A stretch of DNA of 35,882 nt from an uncultured Parvibacter sp. (GCA_910587945.1 CAJUNI010000016.1:1-35882); one strand, 5' to 3'. Positions 1 to 7,385 are shown, numbered from the stretch's first letter. Made by a program: numbers and translations. The notes: generated by a model not told the origin, from the letters alone.

Positions 1-51
1 CTCTGGTTTTTGGTACCAGCTATCTAGGTTCGAATCCTGGTACCCCAGCCA
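1..51 (+). tRNA. tRNA-Gln (anticodon TTG), 3' part only
   Basis: The window opens inside the anticodon arm. Bases 3-7 (CTGGT) pair with 15-19 (ACCAG) around the seven-base loop TTTTGGT, which places TTG at the anticodon and reads the glutamine codon CAA. A standard T arm follows (CTAGG, loop TTCGAAT, CCTGG). The acceptor 3' strand TACCCCA, discriminator G and an encoded CCA at 49-51 come next. The implied 5' acceptor strand TGGGGTA matches bacterial tRNA-Gln. The D arm and 5' acceptor strand lie before the window. Confidence 0.93.
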
Positions 52-66
52 CTTTTCTCGATAGTA

Positions 67-104
67 AAAACGCGCTGACCTTGTGGCCAGCGCGTTTTGT
101 TTGT
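67..104. terminator. Bidirectional intrinsic terminator
   Basis: An 11-bp perfect stem (67-77 with 88-98, core ACGCGCTG/CAGCGCGT) has a 10-base loop. It is followed by TTTTGTTTGT on the + strand and by a run of T on the - strand. It can end the tRNA-Gln transcript and the leftward symporter transcript whose stop is at 146. Confidence 0.88.
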
Positions 105-145
105 TGCCCGAGATTGGGGTGGCGTTGCGGCTTAAATGCCGAGGC

Positions 146-1582
146 CTAGGCCATGCCCATCCAGAGAAGTATCTTTGGCACGTAACCCATAATGAAAATA
201 ATAATGATCAGGATGGGAAGCCCAAAGGCGAGCCAGCCATGAGCCCAACGGGGGAAGCGCGGTCCGCTGCCCGCATCGGCGGCGGCAAGGAAGTTTTGCC
301 AGCCCCAGCCATTTTTCGACAGGCAGAAAATGACGTAGAGCAAGCTTCCCAAGGGCAGTAGGTTGTTCGAGACAATGAAGGCTTCGATGGACTGAATGTC
401 ACCGATGCCTGGAACCGTAACGCCTGCTAGCACATTAAAGCCAAGGGCGCAGGGCAAGCTTAAGACGGTCACCAGTACGGCGGTGCGGGCGATGGCGGTC
501 GAGCGCGTAACGTTCCACTTCTCCATGGTGAAGGTAATGAGATTTTCGAATACCGCAATGATGGTGGAGAGTGCCGCAAAACTCATAAACACGAAGAACA
601 GTGCACCCCAGAGCTGACCTAAGGGCATTTGGCCAAAGACGTTCGGGAGCGTGACAAAAACGAGAGCCGGTCCTTGATCCGGCGCCACCGCAAAGGCAAA
701 GCAGGTGGGGAAAATAATCAGGCCGGCAATGATGGCCACAACGGTATCAAGACCGCAGATGCGCAGGGCTTCGCCGGTAAGAGAGTGGGCATCTCCAATG
801 CGGCTGCCGAATACTTCCATAGCGCCAATACCCAACGAGAGCGTGAAGAAGGCTTGGCCCATGGCGGCATAGACGGCATCACCAAATCCGGCCCATCCGC
901 CAGCAAACATGTGACCAAAATCGGGCACCAGGTAGAACTCCAGACCTTCGGCGGCCCCGGGGAGGGTAATAGCGCGAATGGCTAGAATAATCATGACGCC
1001 TAGTAAGCAAACCATCATGACCTTCGTGACGCGCTCAACGCCCTTCTGAAGTCCTAAGCTGCATACCAAAAAGCCAATGACGATAACGGCTAGCATCCAG
1101 CCGATGAGTTCAGTGGGATTGCCAAGCATGGTGGCAAACACACCGCCTACTCCCTCAGCATCAAGACCCTCAAAGGTTCCCGTAGCCATTTTTGCGGTGT
1201 AGGCCAGCATCCAGCCGCAGACCGTGGTGTAGAACATCATGAGCAGCATGCAACCGATGTAACTCCACCAGCCAAACCAATTCCAGCGACCCGAGGGCTG
1301 CAGCACACCAAAGGCTTTCGCGCAGCTTCGCTGGCTGGCGCGTCCAATGGCAAACTCCATCACCATAACGGGCAGACCTAAAATCACCAGGAAGATGAGG
1401 TAGAGCAAAATGAATGCAGCGCCGCCGTATTCGCCCACGATGTAGGGAAACCGCCAGACGTTGCCAAGGCCAATGGCGCACCCCGCACTAATAAGAATGA
1501 AGCCGAGACGCGAGGCAAAGTGTTCGCGCGGTTGCTTTGCGGGGGTAGCGGTGGATGGGGAAGGGGCGGGACTGCTTGCCAT
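146..1582 (-). CDS. Sodium-dependent transporter, NSS/SNF family
   Basis: A 478-residue polytopic membrane protein that by family uses the sodium gradient to import amino acids or amines. The hallmark first membrane segment of neurotransmitter:sodium symporters is visible around residues 33-47 (GCAIGLGNVWRFPYI), where the unwound helix binds sodium and substrate. About eleven to twelve hydrophobic segments follow. Length fits bacterial members (about 440-510). The start at 1582 has an AAGGGAGA ribosome-binding sequence 6-8 nt upstream. The gene is monocistronic, divergent from the infA locus and ends against the tRNA-Gln terminator. The substrate cannot be told from sequence; tryptophan, tyrosine or other amino acids are all possible in this family. 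Confidence 0.93.
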   Translation of the reverse strand: MASSPAPSPSTATPAKQPREHFASRLGFILISAGCAIGLGNVWRFPYIVGEYGGAAFILLYLIFLVILGLPVMVMEFAIGRASQRSCAKAFGVLQPSGRWNWFGWWSYIGCMLLMMFYTTVCGWMLAYTAKMATGTFEGLDAEGVGGVFATMLGNPTELIGWMLAVIVIGFLVCSLGLQKGVERVTKVMMVCLLGVMIILAIRAITLPGAAEGLEFYLVPDFGHMFAGGWAGFGDAVYAAMGQAFFTLSLGIGAMEVFGSRIGDAHSLTGEALRICGLDTVVAIIAGLIIFPTCFAFAVAPDQGPALVFVTLPNVFGQMPLGQLWGALFFVFMSFAALSTIIAVFENLITFTMEKWNVTRSTAIARTAVLVTVLSLPCALGFNVLAGVTVPGIGDIQSIEAFIVSNNLLPLGSLLYVIFCLSKNGWGWQNFLAAADAGSGPRFPRWAHGWLAFGLPILIIIIFIMGYVPKILLWMGMA

Positions 1583-1828
1583 AGAAATCTCCCTTAGAGC
1601 ACGAAAGCCGGAGCGCCACTGCCTGGGCTGTGCTGCTTCCGACGTTTGAACAAAATTGCAGCGTTATTGTAATGATAAGGAGAAGGGTCATCGGTGGGGA
1701 TCTGCCTTGAGTGGCTATCGCATGGCCCAAGCGGGGCTCGAATGTCGCGATACGCCTTAGCGAGATATGTTATGAAGAGAATTGCCGACAAGAAAGAGCT
1801 TTGGTGTAGCGAAACCTCAGGAGGGGAG

Positions 1829-1857
1829 TTGCTCTCGATCGACTCTTGCGCTAGAAT
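1829..1857 (+). promoter_or_regulatory. Sigma-70 type promoter upstream of the infA leader
   Basis: TTGCTC (1829-1834) and TAGAAT (1852-1857) are separated by exactly 17 nt. The predicted transcript start is near 1864, about 255 nt before the infA start codon. It is one of the clearest -35/-10 pairs in the window. No protein gene begins right after it. Confidence 0.6.
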
Positions 1858-1863
1858 GCGTCC

Positions 1864-2030
1864 CTGCATGGAACCTAAGAGGTTTCCTTTTTCACCGACA
1901 AGGCGGTGGCGCTCCTTGGTTAGGGCGCAAGTACCTGGCGGCTCCTTACGTTCAGAGAGCTGCGCGGCATGCCAGCCGCAGGCCTGACAAGCAGGTCAGA
2001 AAAAACCAGCACCGCCGGTTGTTGGTTTTG
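1864..2030 (+). ncRNA. Candidate structured leader or small RNA before infA
   Basis: From the predicted start at about 1864 I can draw successive hairpins. They are 1870-1876/1880-1887 followed by five T; CACCG/CGGTG 1893-1897/1904-1908; 1909-1915/1923-1928; a 9-bp bulged stem 1934-1943/1974-1982; CTGAC/GTCAG 1984-1988/1995-1999; and a terminator-like stem 2002-2013/2017-2029 ending in TTTT. The RNA would be about 165 nt. It could be a free small RNA or a leader that attenuates infA. I cannot match it to a named family (no SRP, tmRNA or RNase P signature), and the folding was done by eye. Confidence 0.4.
2002..2030 (+). terminator. Terminator-like hairpin upstream of infA
   Basis: AAAACCAGCACC (2002-2013) pairs with 2017-2029 (one bulge, one G-T pair) around GCC, and the 3' arm ends in four T. 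It would stop the transcript begun at about 1864 roughly 90 nt before infA, unless antitermination occurs. A weak -10-like TAATAT at 2075-2080 could serve infA separately. Confidence 0.5.
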
Positions 2031-2120
2031 TGCGCTCGTTCGCAATTTTCTCTTTCCTTTCCCCAAATTCGTGCTAATATTCGACGTTGCTGTGTAATGG
2101 ACTTCGCTTGGGGGTTACTT

Positions 2121-2339
2121 TTGGCTAAGGAAGATGTAATCGAGCTTGAGGGCACGGTGCTTGAGGCACTGCCGAACGCTATGTTTCGTGTCGAACTCGA
2201 AAATGGCCACAATATCCTTGCTCACATCTCTGGCAAGATGCGTATGCACTACATCAAAATTTTGCCGGGGGATAAGGTGACGGTGGAACTTTCTGTTTAC
2301 GACCTGAATCGCGGTCGCATCACCTATCGCTTTAAGTAG
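2121..2339 (+). CDS. infA: Translation initiation factor IF-1 (TTG start)
   Basis: IF-1 is a single S1/OB-fold protein that binds the A site of the 30S subunit during initiation. Starting at the TTG at 2121 gives 72 residues beginning MAKEDVIELEGTVLEAL, the same length and N-terminus as E. coli IF-1. The core ENGHNILAHISGKMR, then GDKVTVELSVYDLNRGRI, is conserved through to the stop. An in-frame ATG at 2097 would add eight residues (MDFAWGLL) not found in the family. The ribosome-binding site before TTG is only a G-run (2110-2114). The gene opens the ribosomal block but is separated from rpmJ by 196 nt containing a possible attenuator. Confidence 0.95.
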   Translation: MAKEDVIELEGTVLEALPNAMFRVELENGHNILAHISGKMRMHYIKILPGDKVTVELSVYDLNRGRITYRFK

Positions 2340-2346
2340 CAACTAA

Positions 2347-2396
2347 GCCGCCAGAAGCGGCACTGGGGTGCCCCGGCAGAGCCGGTGCACTTTTTT
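2347..2396 (+). terminator. Possible attenuator between infA and rpmJ
   Basis: GCACTGG (2360-2366) can pair with CCGGTGC (2382-2388), followed by AC and six T (2391-2396), an intrinsic-terminator layout. An upstream hairpin GCCGC/GCGGC (2347-2351/2357-2361) shares two bases with the terminator stem, so the two are partly exclusive. Partial readthrough would set the ratio of infA to the downstream ribosomal genes. Confidence 0.55.
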
Positions 2397-2441
2397 GCGC
2401 TCCAAATAAGATGAGAGCCGAATCGTCGGAGAGCAAAAGGT

Positions 2442-2457
2442 CTGCGGGAAACCGCAG
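2442..2457 (+). promoter_or_regulatory. GNRA-capped hairpin in the rpmJ leader
   Basis: CTGCGG and CCGCAG form a perfect 6-bp stem closed by a GAAA tetraloop, 79 nt upstream of the rpmJ start. It may be part of the protein-binding leader typical of ribosomal operons (S4 is the usual regulator of alpha operons). That role is inference. Confidence 0.35.
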
Positions 2458-2535
2458 GTCGTGGGTAGTAAAAACAACCGTCTGCGGCTGGACGTGGAAG
2501 ATAGAGGAACGTCACATAACCGAAAGGAAAGAATT

Positions 2536-2649
2536 ATGAAGGTACGTCCTTCGGTCAAGAAAATGTGCGACAAGTGCAAGATCATTCGACGCCATGGCAA
2601 GGTCCTCGTGATTTGCGAGAACCCGCGCCACAAGCAGCGTCAGGGTTAG
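2536..2649 (+). CDS. rpmJ: 50S ribosomal protein L36 (bL36)
   Basis: A 37-residue protein beginning MKVRPSVKKMCDKCKIIRRHG and ending HKQRQG, the exact size of bacterial L36. The C-x2-C pair (CDKC, 11 and 14), a later Cys (CEN) and His (RHK) give the C+ zinc-ribbon form. The start ATG at 2536 has a GAAAGGAAAG ribosome-binding site just upstream. It sits 18 nt before rpsM and is clearly co-transcribed with it. Confidence 0.96.
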   Translation: MKVRPSVKKMCDKCKIIRRHGKVLVICENPRHKQRQG

Positions 2650-2667
2650 GAAGAAAGGGAATAACAC

Positions 2668-3036
2668 ATGGCACGTCTTGTTGGTGTCGATCTTCCTCGC
2701 AATAAGCGCATTGAGATCGCCTTGACCTACATCTATGGTATCGGCCTGACTACTTCAAAGAAGATTCTCGCCGCCACCGGCATCAATCCTGATCTGCGCA
2801 CCGACGACCTCACCGAAGAGGATCTCGTTCGTCTGCGCGACTACATCCAAGCCAACCTCACGGTTGAGGGCGACCTGCGTCGTGAGAACACGCAGAACGT
2901 GAAGCGCCTGATGGAGATCGGCTGCTATCGTGGCCTTCGTCATCGTCGTGGTCTTCCGGTCCGCGGCCAGCGCACTCATACCAATGCTCGCACCCGTAAG
3001 GGCCCGCGTAAGCAAATCGGCGGAAAGAAGAAGTGA
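2668..3036 (+). CDS. rpsM: 30S ribosomal protein S13 (uS13)
   Basis: 122 residues, the usual length. The protein begins MARLVGVDLPRNKRIEIALTYIYGIG, containing the helix-two-turn-helix entry of S13, and ends in the basic tail that reaches the tRNA sites (RGLPVRGQRTHTNARTRKG, then KK). S13 forms the head of the small subunit and bridges to L5. AAAGGGA lies 7 nt before the ATG. The stop codon TGA overlaps the ribosome-binding site of rpsK, which suggests translational coupling. Confidence 0.97.
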   Translation: MARLVGVDLPRNKRIEIALTYIYGIGLTTSKKILAATGINPDLRTDDLTEEDLVRLRDYIQANLTVEGDLRRENTQNVKRLMEIGCYRGLRHRRGLPVRGQRTHTNARTRKGPRKQIGGKKK

Positions 3037-3047
3037 GGTAGCTAGCA

Positions 3048-3446
3048 GTGGCTAAGAAAAACGTACGCAACACGCGCATCAAGCGCTCGGAGCGCAAGAA
3101 CATCGCGGTGGGTGCTGCTCACATTAAGTCGACGTTCAATAACACTATCGTCAGCATTACCGATCCCCAGGGCAATGTAATCTCTTGGCAGTCTGCCGGC
3201 ACCGTAGGGTTCAAGGGCTCCCGTAAGTCCACTCCCTTCGCGGCTCAGATGGCTGCCGAGGCTGCTGCCAAAACGGCCATGGAGCACGGCCTGCGTAAGG
3301 TTTCCGTGTTCGTTAAGGGCCCGGGCTCTGGCCGTGAGACTGCTATCCGCTCTCTCCAGGCCGCTGGTCTCGAGATTGCCAGCATCCAAGATTGCACCCC
3401 CATCCCGCACAACGGTTGCCGTCCGCGCAAGCGTCGTCGCGTGTAA
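3048..3446 (+). CDS. rpsK: 30S ribosomal protein S11 (uS11), GTG start
   Basis: 132 residues with conserved HIKSTFNNTIVSITDPQGN near residue 25, GFKGSRKSTPFAAQMAAE in the centre, and the C-terminal DCTPIPHNGCRPRKRRRV. S11 lies in the platform of the 30S subunit near the E site. The start is GTG at 3048, preceded by GAGG that overlaps the rpsM stop (3034-3036). The 11-nt gap fits coupled translation. Confidence 0.97.
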   Translation: MAKKNVRNTRIKRSERKNIAVGAAHIKSTFNNTIVSITDPQGNVISWQSAGTVGFKGSRKSTPFAAQMAAEAAAKTAMEHGLRKVSVFVKGPGSGRETAIRSLQAAGLEIASIQDCTPIPHNGCRPRKRRRV

Positions 3447-3464
3447 CTGAAAGGATCATTGAAT

Positions 3465-4091
3465 ATGGCTCGATACACTGGAGCGGATTGCAGACTGTGC
3501 CGCCGCGAGGACGCAAAGTTGTTCCTCAAGGGCGACCGCTGCTATACCGAGAAATGTGCCATGGAGCGTCGCGCCTATGCCCCCGGCGAGGCTGGCAAAA
3601 AGCGCGTGAAGGAAAGCGAATATCGCACCCAGCTCCGTGAGAAGCAAAAGACCAAGCGCATCTATGGTGTGCTCGAAAAGCAGTTCCGTCATTACTATGA
3701 CGTGGCTAACCGTCAGCAAGGCATTACGGGTGAAAACCTGCTTCGCCTTCTGGAAAGCCGCCTGGACAACGTGGTTTATCGTCTGGGTTTTGCGAAGTCT
3801 CGTGCCGAGGCTCGTCAGCAAGTTCGTCATGGTCACATCAACGTTAATGGCCGTCGCGTGGACATCCCGTCGTTCCTCGTGCGTCCTGGCGACCTGATCT
3901 CTGTAGCTCCGAAGGCCAAGGATATGTTGGTCATCAAGAGCGCTCTGATCTCCAATGAGCGCGTTCAGGTTCCTGCGTGGCTTGAGGTTGATATCGAAAA
4001 GCTGCAGGGCAGCGTTCTTGCCCTTCCCCAGCGCGATCAGATTGATTCCGACATCCGCGAACAACTTATCGTCGAACTTTACTCGAAATAA
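3465..4091 (+). CDS. rpsD: 30S ribosomal protein S4 (uS4), zinc-type
   Basis: 208 residues from ATG at 3465, giving MARYTGADCRLCRRE. AAGGA at 3451-3455 is 9 nt from this ATG but only 3 nt from an in-frame TTG at 3459, so the ATG is preferred. Four cysteines in the first 31 residues (C-x2-C, then CYTEKC) define the C+ zinc-binding form. The S4 RNA-binding domain follows (LESRLDNVVYRLGFAKSRAEARQ, then VRHGHINVNGR). S4 is a primary 16S rRNA binder and the classical repressor of the alpha operon. It sits between rpsK and rpoA as in other Actinomycetota and Firmicutes. Confidence 0.97.
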   Translation: MARYTGADCRLCRREDAKLFLKGDRCYTEKCAMERRAYAPGEAGKKRVKESEYRTQLREKQKTKRIYGVLEKQFRHYYDVANRQQGITGENLLRLLESRLDNVVYRLGFAKSRAEARQQVRHGHINVNGRRVDIPSFLVRPGDLISVAPKAKDMLVIKSALISNERVQVPAWLEVDIEKLQGSVLALPQRDQIDSDIREQLIVELYSK

Positions 4092-4120
4092 TCGCGCTTT
4101 ACTAAGGAGGCTCATTACAC

Positions 4121-5071
4121 ATGACGGAGTTCATGAGGCCTACTGTTACAACGGAAGAGGTCAACGATACCGTTGCTCGCTACATTGTCGAACCGCTCGA
4201 GCGTGGTTATGGCAATACCTTGGGCAACTCTATGCGTCGCGTGCTTCTTTCCTCTTTGGACGGCGCCAAAGCCACCGCTATTCAGATCGAAGGGGTGCAA
4301 CACGAGTTCACCACTGCTGAAGGCGTTATTGAGGATATCACCGACATCGTGCTTAACGTGAAGGGCTTAGTCTTCGCCGCTTTAAATGAAGAAGTGGCAG
4401 AGGCCGTGGCTCACGTGTCTGCTGAAGGTCCGTGCATTGTTACTGGTGCCGACCTGGAGGTTCCTACGGAGTTCACGCTGATCAACCCTGATCACGTTAT
4501 TGCTACGGTAGCCGATGGTGGACAGCTGGATATGTCCATTCGCATCGGTGTGGGTCGCGGCTATGTATCCGCCGAGCGCAACAAGCGCACCGAGGATCCC
4601 ATCGGCATCATTCATGTCGACTCGCTGTTCTCGCCTGTGCGTCGTTGCACCATGAGCGTTTCTGACACCCGTGTGGGTCAGCGGACCGACTACGACAAGC
4701 TGGTTCTTGAGGTTGAGACCGACGGCAGCATTAAGCCTACCGAGGCTGTGTGCCGCGCCGCCAACATCATCAATCAGTACATGGGTGCATTCCTGGCTCT
4801 CTCTGAGTCCGAGGACGAAGAGCTGGACGAGATTCCGTCCATCTTCGCTCCCGAGGGTCAAGAGACCAACGCCGAGCTGGACAAGCAAATTGAGGACCTG
4901 GACCTTTCGGTGCGTTCCTACAACTGCTTGAAGCGTGCAGGCATTCATTCGGTGCGTCAGCTGGTTGAGTTCTCCGAGAACGACCTGCTTAACATCAGAA
5001 ACTTTGGCGCGAAGTCCATCGAGGAAGTGAAGGACAAGCTCATTTCCATGGACCTCAACTTAAAGCTTTAG
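4121..5071 (+). CDS. rpoA: RNA polymerase alpha subunit
   Basis: 316 residues, the standard size. The N-terminal domain, which dimerises and assembles beta and beta', is visible from FVEPLERGYG-like residues (here YIVEPLERGYGNTLGNSMRR, 22-41) to about 230. An acidic linker follows, then the C-terminal domain with LDLSVRSYNCLKRAGI and ENDLLNIRNFGAKSIEEVKDKL, which binds UP elements and activators. AAGGAGG (4104-4110) lies 10 nt before the ATG. It is followed by rplQ after 13 nt, the usual order. Confidence 0.97.
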   Translation: MTEFMRPTVTTEEVNDTVARYIVEPLERGYGNTLGNSMRRVLLSSLDGAKATAIQIEGVQHEFTTAEGVIEDITDIVLNVKGLVFAALNEEVAEAVAHVSAEGPCIVTGADLEVPTEFTLINPDHVIATVADGGQLDMSIRIGVGRGYVSAERNKRTEDPIGIIHVDSLFSPVRRCTMSVSDTRVGQRTDYDKLVLEVETDGSIKPTEAVCRAANIINQYMGAFLALSESEDEELDEIPSIFAPEGQETNAELDKQIEDLDLSVRSYNCLKRAGIHSVRQLVEFSENDLLNIRNFGAKSIEEVKDKLISMDLNLKL

Positions 5072-5084
5072 GAGATACGAGAAC

Positions 5085-5837
5085 ATGAGACACAACAAGA
5101 AGGGGCGCAAGCTTGGCACCGACTGGAGCCACACTCATGCCATGAAGCGCAGCTTGGTGCAGGCGCTGTTCCTCAACGACCGCATCAAGACGGTGGAGTC
5201 GCGCGCCAAGGAAATTCGTCCCGACGTCGACCGCGTTATTACTTGGGCAAAGAAGGGCGACCTGCATTCTCGCCGCCTGGCCATTGCCTATCTGAATGAC
5301 AAAGAACTCGTGCGCGAGATCTTTGAGAAGGTTAGCCAGGGCATGTTTGCTGACCGTCAGGGCGGCTACACCCGCATCATGAAGCTTGGCTTCCGCAAGG
5401 GCGACAACGCTCCCATGGTAATCATGGAGCTGGTGACCGAGCCCGTAGCCAAGAAGGGTGCTAAGGCTGACGCTAAGGCTGCTAAGCCGGCTAAGAAGAA
5501 GGCCACCCCGAAGAAGGTTTCTAAGTCTGAGGAATTAGCTGAGGACTTGGGCTTTGAAGAGGATGGCACCAAAGAGCAGCTCGAGGCCGTAGACGCCACT
5601 GAGGTTGTAGAGACCGAAGGTGCTGAGCTCACCGATGCCGAAAAGGTTGAGGCCATTGAAGAGGCTAAGGCTGAGGCTAAGGAAGAGTTTGAGGCTGCTG
5701 TCGAGGGTGAGCCTGCAGGCGATGTTAAAGAAGCTGCTAAAGAAGAGGCTGAAGAGGCCGAAGCTGAGGCTGCTAAGGATGCTGAGACTCCTGAGGTCGA
5801 AAAGGCCGAGGAAGAGCAGGCAGACGTTAAAGCCTAG
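5085..5837 (+). CDS. rplQ: 50S ribosomal protein L17 (bL17) with long acidic tail
   Basis: 250 residues. The first 120 are a complete L17 (MRHNKKGRKLGTDWSHTHAM at the start, MELVTEPVA at about 113-121), the usual full length in E. coli-type proteins. It continues with a Lys/Ala-rich stretch (121-148) and about 100 residues dominated by Glu and Ala (149-250), probably a disordered or helical acidic tail. Shorter KA/EA-rich extensions are known in other actinobacterial L17 proteins, but this one more than doubles the protein. The tail stays in frame with normal codon use and is followed by a strong terminator. The last gene of the ribosomal block. Confidence 0.95.
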   Translation: MRHNKKGRKLGTDWSHTHAMKRSLVQALFLNDRIKTVESRAKEIRPDVDRVITWAKKGDLHSRRLAIAYLNDKELVREIFEKVSQGMFADRQGGYTRIMKLGFRKGDNAPMVIMELVTEPVAKKGAKADAKAAKPAKKKATPKKVSKSEELAEDLGFEEDGTKEQLEAVDATEVVETEGAELTDAEKVEAIEEAKAEAKEEFEAAVEGEPAGDVKEAAKEEAEEAEAEAAKDAETPEVEKAEEEQADVKA

Positions 5838-5865
5838 GCTTTTCGCCACCTATAGAGCATGCATG

Positions 5866-5899
5866 GAAAGCGCTACGGATTGCCGTGGCGCTTTCTTTT
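5866..5899 (+). terminator. Intrinsic terminator of the ribosomal operon
   Basis: A 13-bp stem (5866-5878 with 5883-5895; one G-T pair) closed by ATTG and followed by TTTTC. It ends the transcript 28 nt after rplQ. Confidence 0.92.
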
Positions 5900-5993
5900 C
5901 GTTGAGGCAACGGCTTTGTGATGACTCGGGTTTGTCGTCGCCCCGAGCAAGGGGTCTTTCCTATGGTTATCTTTACCAAGGGAAGTAGGTGTT

Positions 5994-7163
5994 ATGGATA
6001 GGCAGCAGAGTCAGTCAGAGAGCCCGAAGAAGGCATCGCCTCAGCAAAGCTCTCAAGAGATCACTCGGGAGCACCCCGAGTCATCTCCTGCGCCGTCCAA
6101 AACCTCTCACGAGCGGAAGGCAACGAAACCGCACGGGCTCCAAGAGCGCGAAGCCAACGAAGAGCGCAACGCCTACCAACAGTTTCGCCATCAAGTGTAT
6201 TTAGCCCTCGAACGCCCCTTGAAGGCAAAGCCTTTAGGTCGCATTATAGGTGTTGGACTTATTTTGCTCATTGCAGCTAATGCGGTGCTTGTCGGTACGG
6301 TGGGCATGGATCTGCCTCCGGATATTACATTCGCTTTGACGGCATTCACGCACTTTTCCACTATCAGTTTTGCGGTGGAATACTGCTGTCGGCTTTGGAT
6401 TGCTGACATGATATATCCTCACCAAACCAAAGCACGAGCGCGGCTTCATTATGCGCTGTCGCCCTTAGGTATTATCGACTTCTTGGCTTTCGCTCCCATG
6501 ATTGTTATGTGGTATGTACCACTGTCGGGCGGCATCATTGCAGCTATCCGCATTTTGCGCATGATGCGTCTGGTGAAAATTTCCCGCTACATGAAAGGCT
6601 TGCGGTCTATCGTGCGGGTGGCCGAGCGGCGTCACCGGGAAATCGTGGCAGCCTTTATGGCCATCATGCTGCTTTGCGTTGCAGCTAGTGTTTTGATGTA
6701 CGAAGCTGAGCATAATGCCCAGCCGGATAAATTCAATAATGTGTTCACCGGTCTCTATTGGGCTATCACTACGGTTACCGGCACCGGTTATGGCGACCTC
6801 GTTCCCATTACGCCCTGGGGGCGGTTCTTGGGATGTGTGACCATGCTGCTTTCGGTAGCTCTGGCTGCTATTCCCGCTGGTATTTTTTCTTCAGGCTTCA
6901 TCGTGGAATTCCGTCATGCAGATCGGGAATCTGAGAGCCGGCGCAATAAGGCGAAGTCCAACGATCAACAAACCTTAAAGGATGCCATTGATGCCAATGA
7001 TGTGGAAGCAGCAGTAGGGGCCTTGTACCGCTTGCTCTACGATGACGAAACACCTAAAGAGCGTCGGGAAGAAAAGCACGACCCTAAAGACTTCGCAGAT
7101 TCGGTCAAAGCGGCCCGGGCTCACGAAAGTCAGGCGGAAGAAGGCCCTGAAAAGAAATCATGA
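5994..7163 (+). CDS. Voltage-sensor-type potassium channel
   Basis: 389 residues. A charged, disordered-looking N-terminus of about 75 residues precedes six membrane segments. These are S1 about 83-101, S2 111-130, S3 157-175, S4 178-200 with arginines at every third position (R186, R189, R192), S5 217-235 and S6 278-300. The pore loop at 255-268 reads AITTVTGTGYGD. This is the potassium filter GYGD, but with Gly-Thr in place of the common Thr-Val before it. A hydrophilic, charged C-terminus follows. By family it conducts potassium and may set membrane potential. AAGGGAAGTAGG lies before the ATG. No clear promoter is seen between the rplQ terminator and the gene. Confidence 0.88.
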   Translation: MDRQQSQSESPKKASPQQSSQEITREHPESSPAPSKTSHERKATKPHGLQEREANEERNAYQQFRHQVYLALERPLKAKPLGRIIGVGLILLIAANAVLVGTVGMDLPPDITFALTAFTHFSTISFAVEYCCRLWIADMIYPHQTKARARLHYALSPLGIIDFLAFAPMIVMWYVPLSGGIIAAIRILRMMRLVKISRYMKGLRSIVRVAERRHREIVAAFMAIMLLCVAASVLMYEAEHNAQPDKFNNVFTGLYWAITTVTGTGYGDLVPITPWGRFLGCVTMLLSVALAAIPAGIFSSGFIVEFRHADRESESRRNKAKSNDQQTLKDAIDANDVEAAVGALYRLLYDDETPKERREEKHDPKDFADSVKAARAHESQAEEGPEKKS

Positions 7164-7385
7164 GTAAAGTTGTCTACCATTTCGCACCTATCCCGTTACC
7201 CTGCGGTGGTGGTTGTAGGTTTCTTAGGTTCGTAGAATGCTTTGTAGACGTTGCAGAACGGCGTGCTGATTGCGAATAGTTCTCAAACAGCTTGAGGCTT
7301 GGTTTTCAGTAAGATTCACGGGCAACACGCTATTGCTGCTACGCGTAAGCGAAATGAAATGCTCATGGCGAAAGGAGCCGGGATC

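Noticed and set aside
1694..1987. Possible 97-residue protein upstream of infA
   Set aside because: It crosses a good promoter and several hairpins, has no ribosome-binding site and its composition is erratic. The segment is better read as non-coding.
3456..4115. Open frame of 219 codons opposite rpsD
   Set aside because: Complete overlap with the conserved S4 gene; composition is that of a complement frame.
5530..5837. Tandem repeat or recombination hot spot in rplQ
   Set aside because: The GAGGCTGAGGCT-like repetition is loose and explained by the Glu/Ala-rich protein tail; no regular repeat unit is kept.
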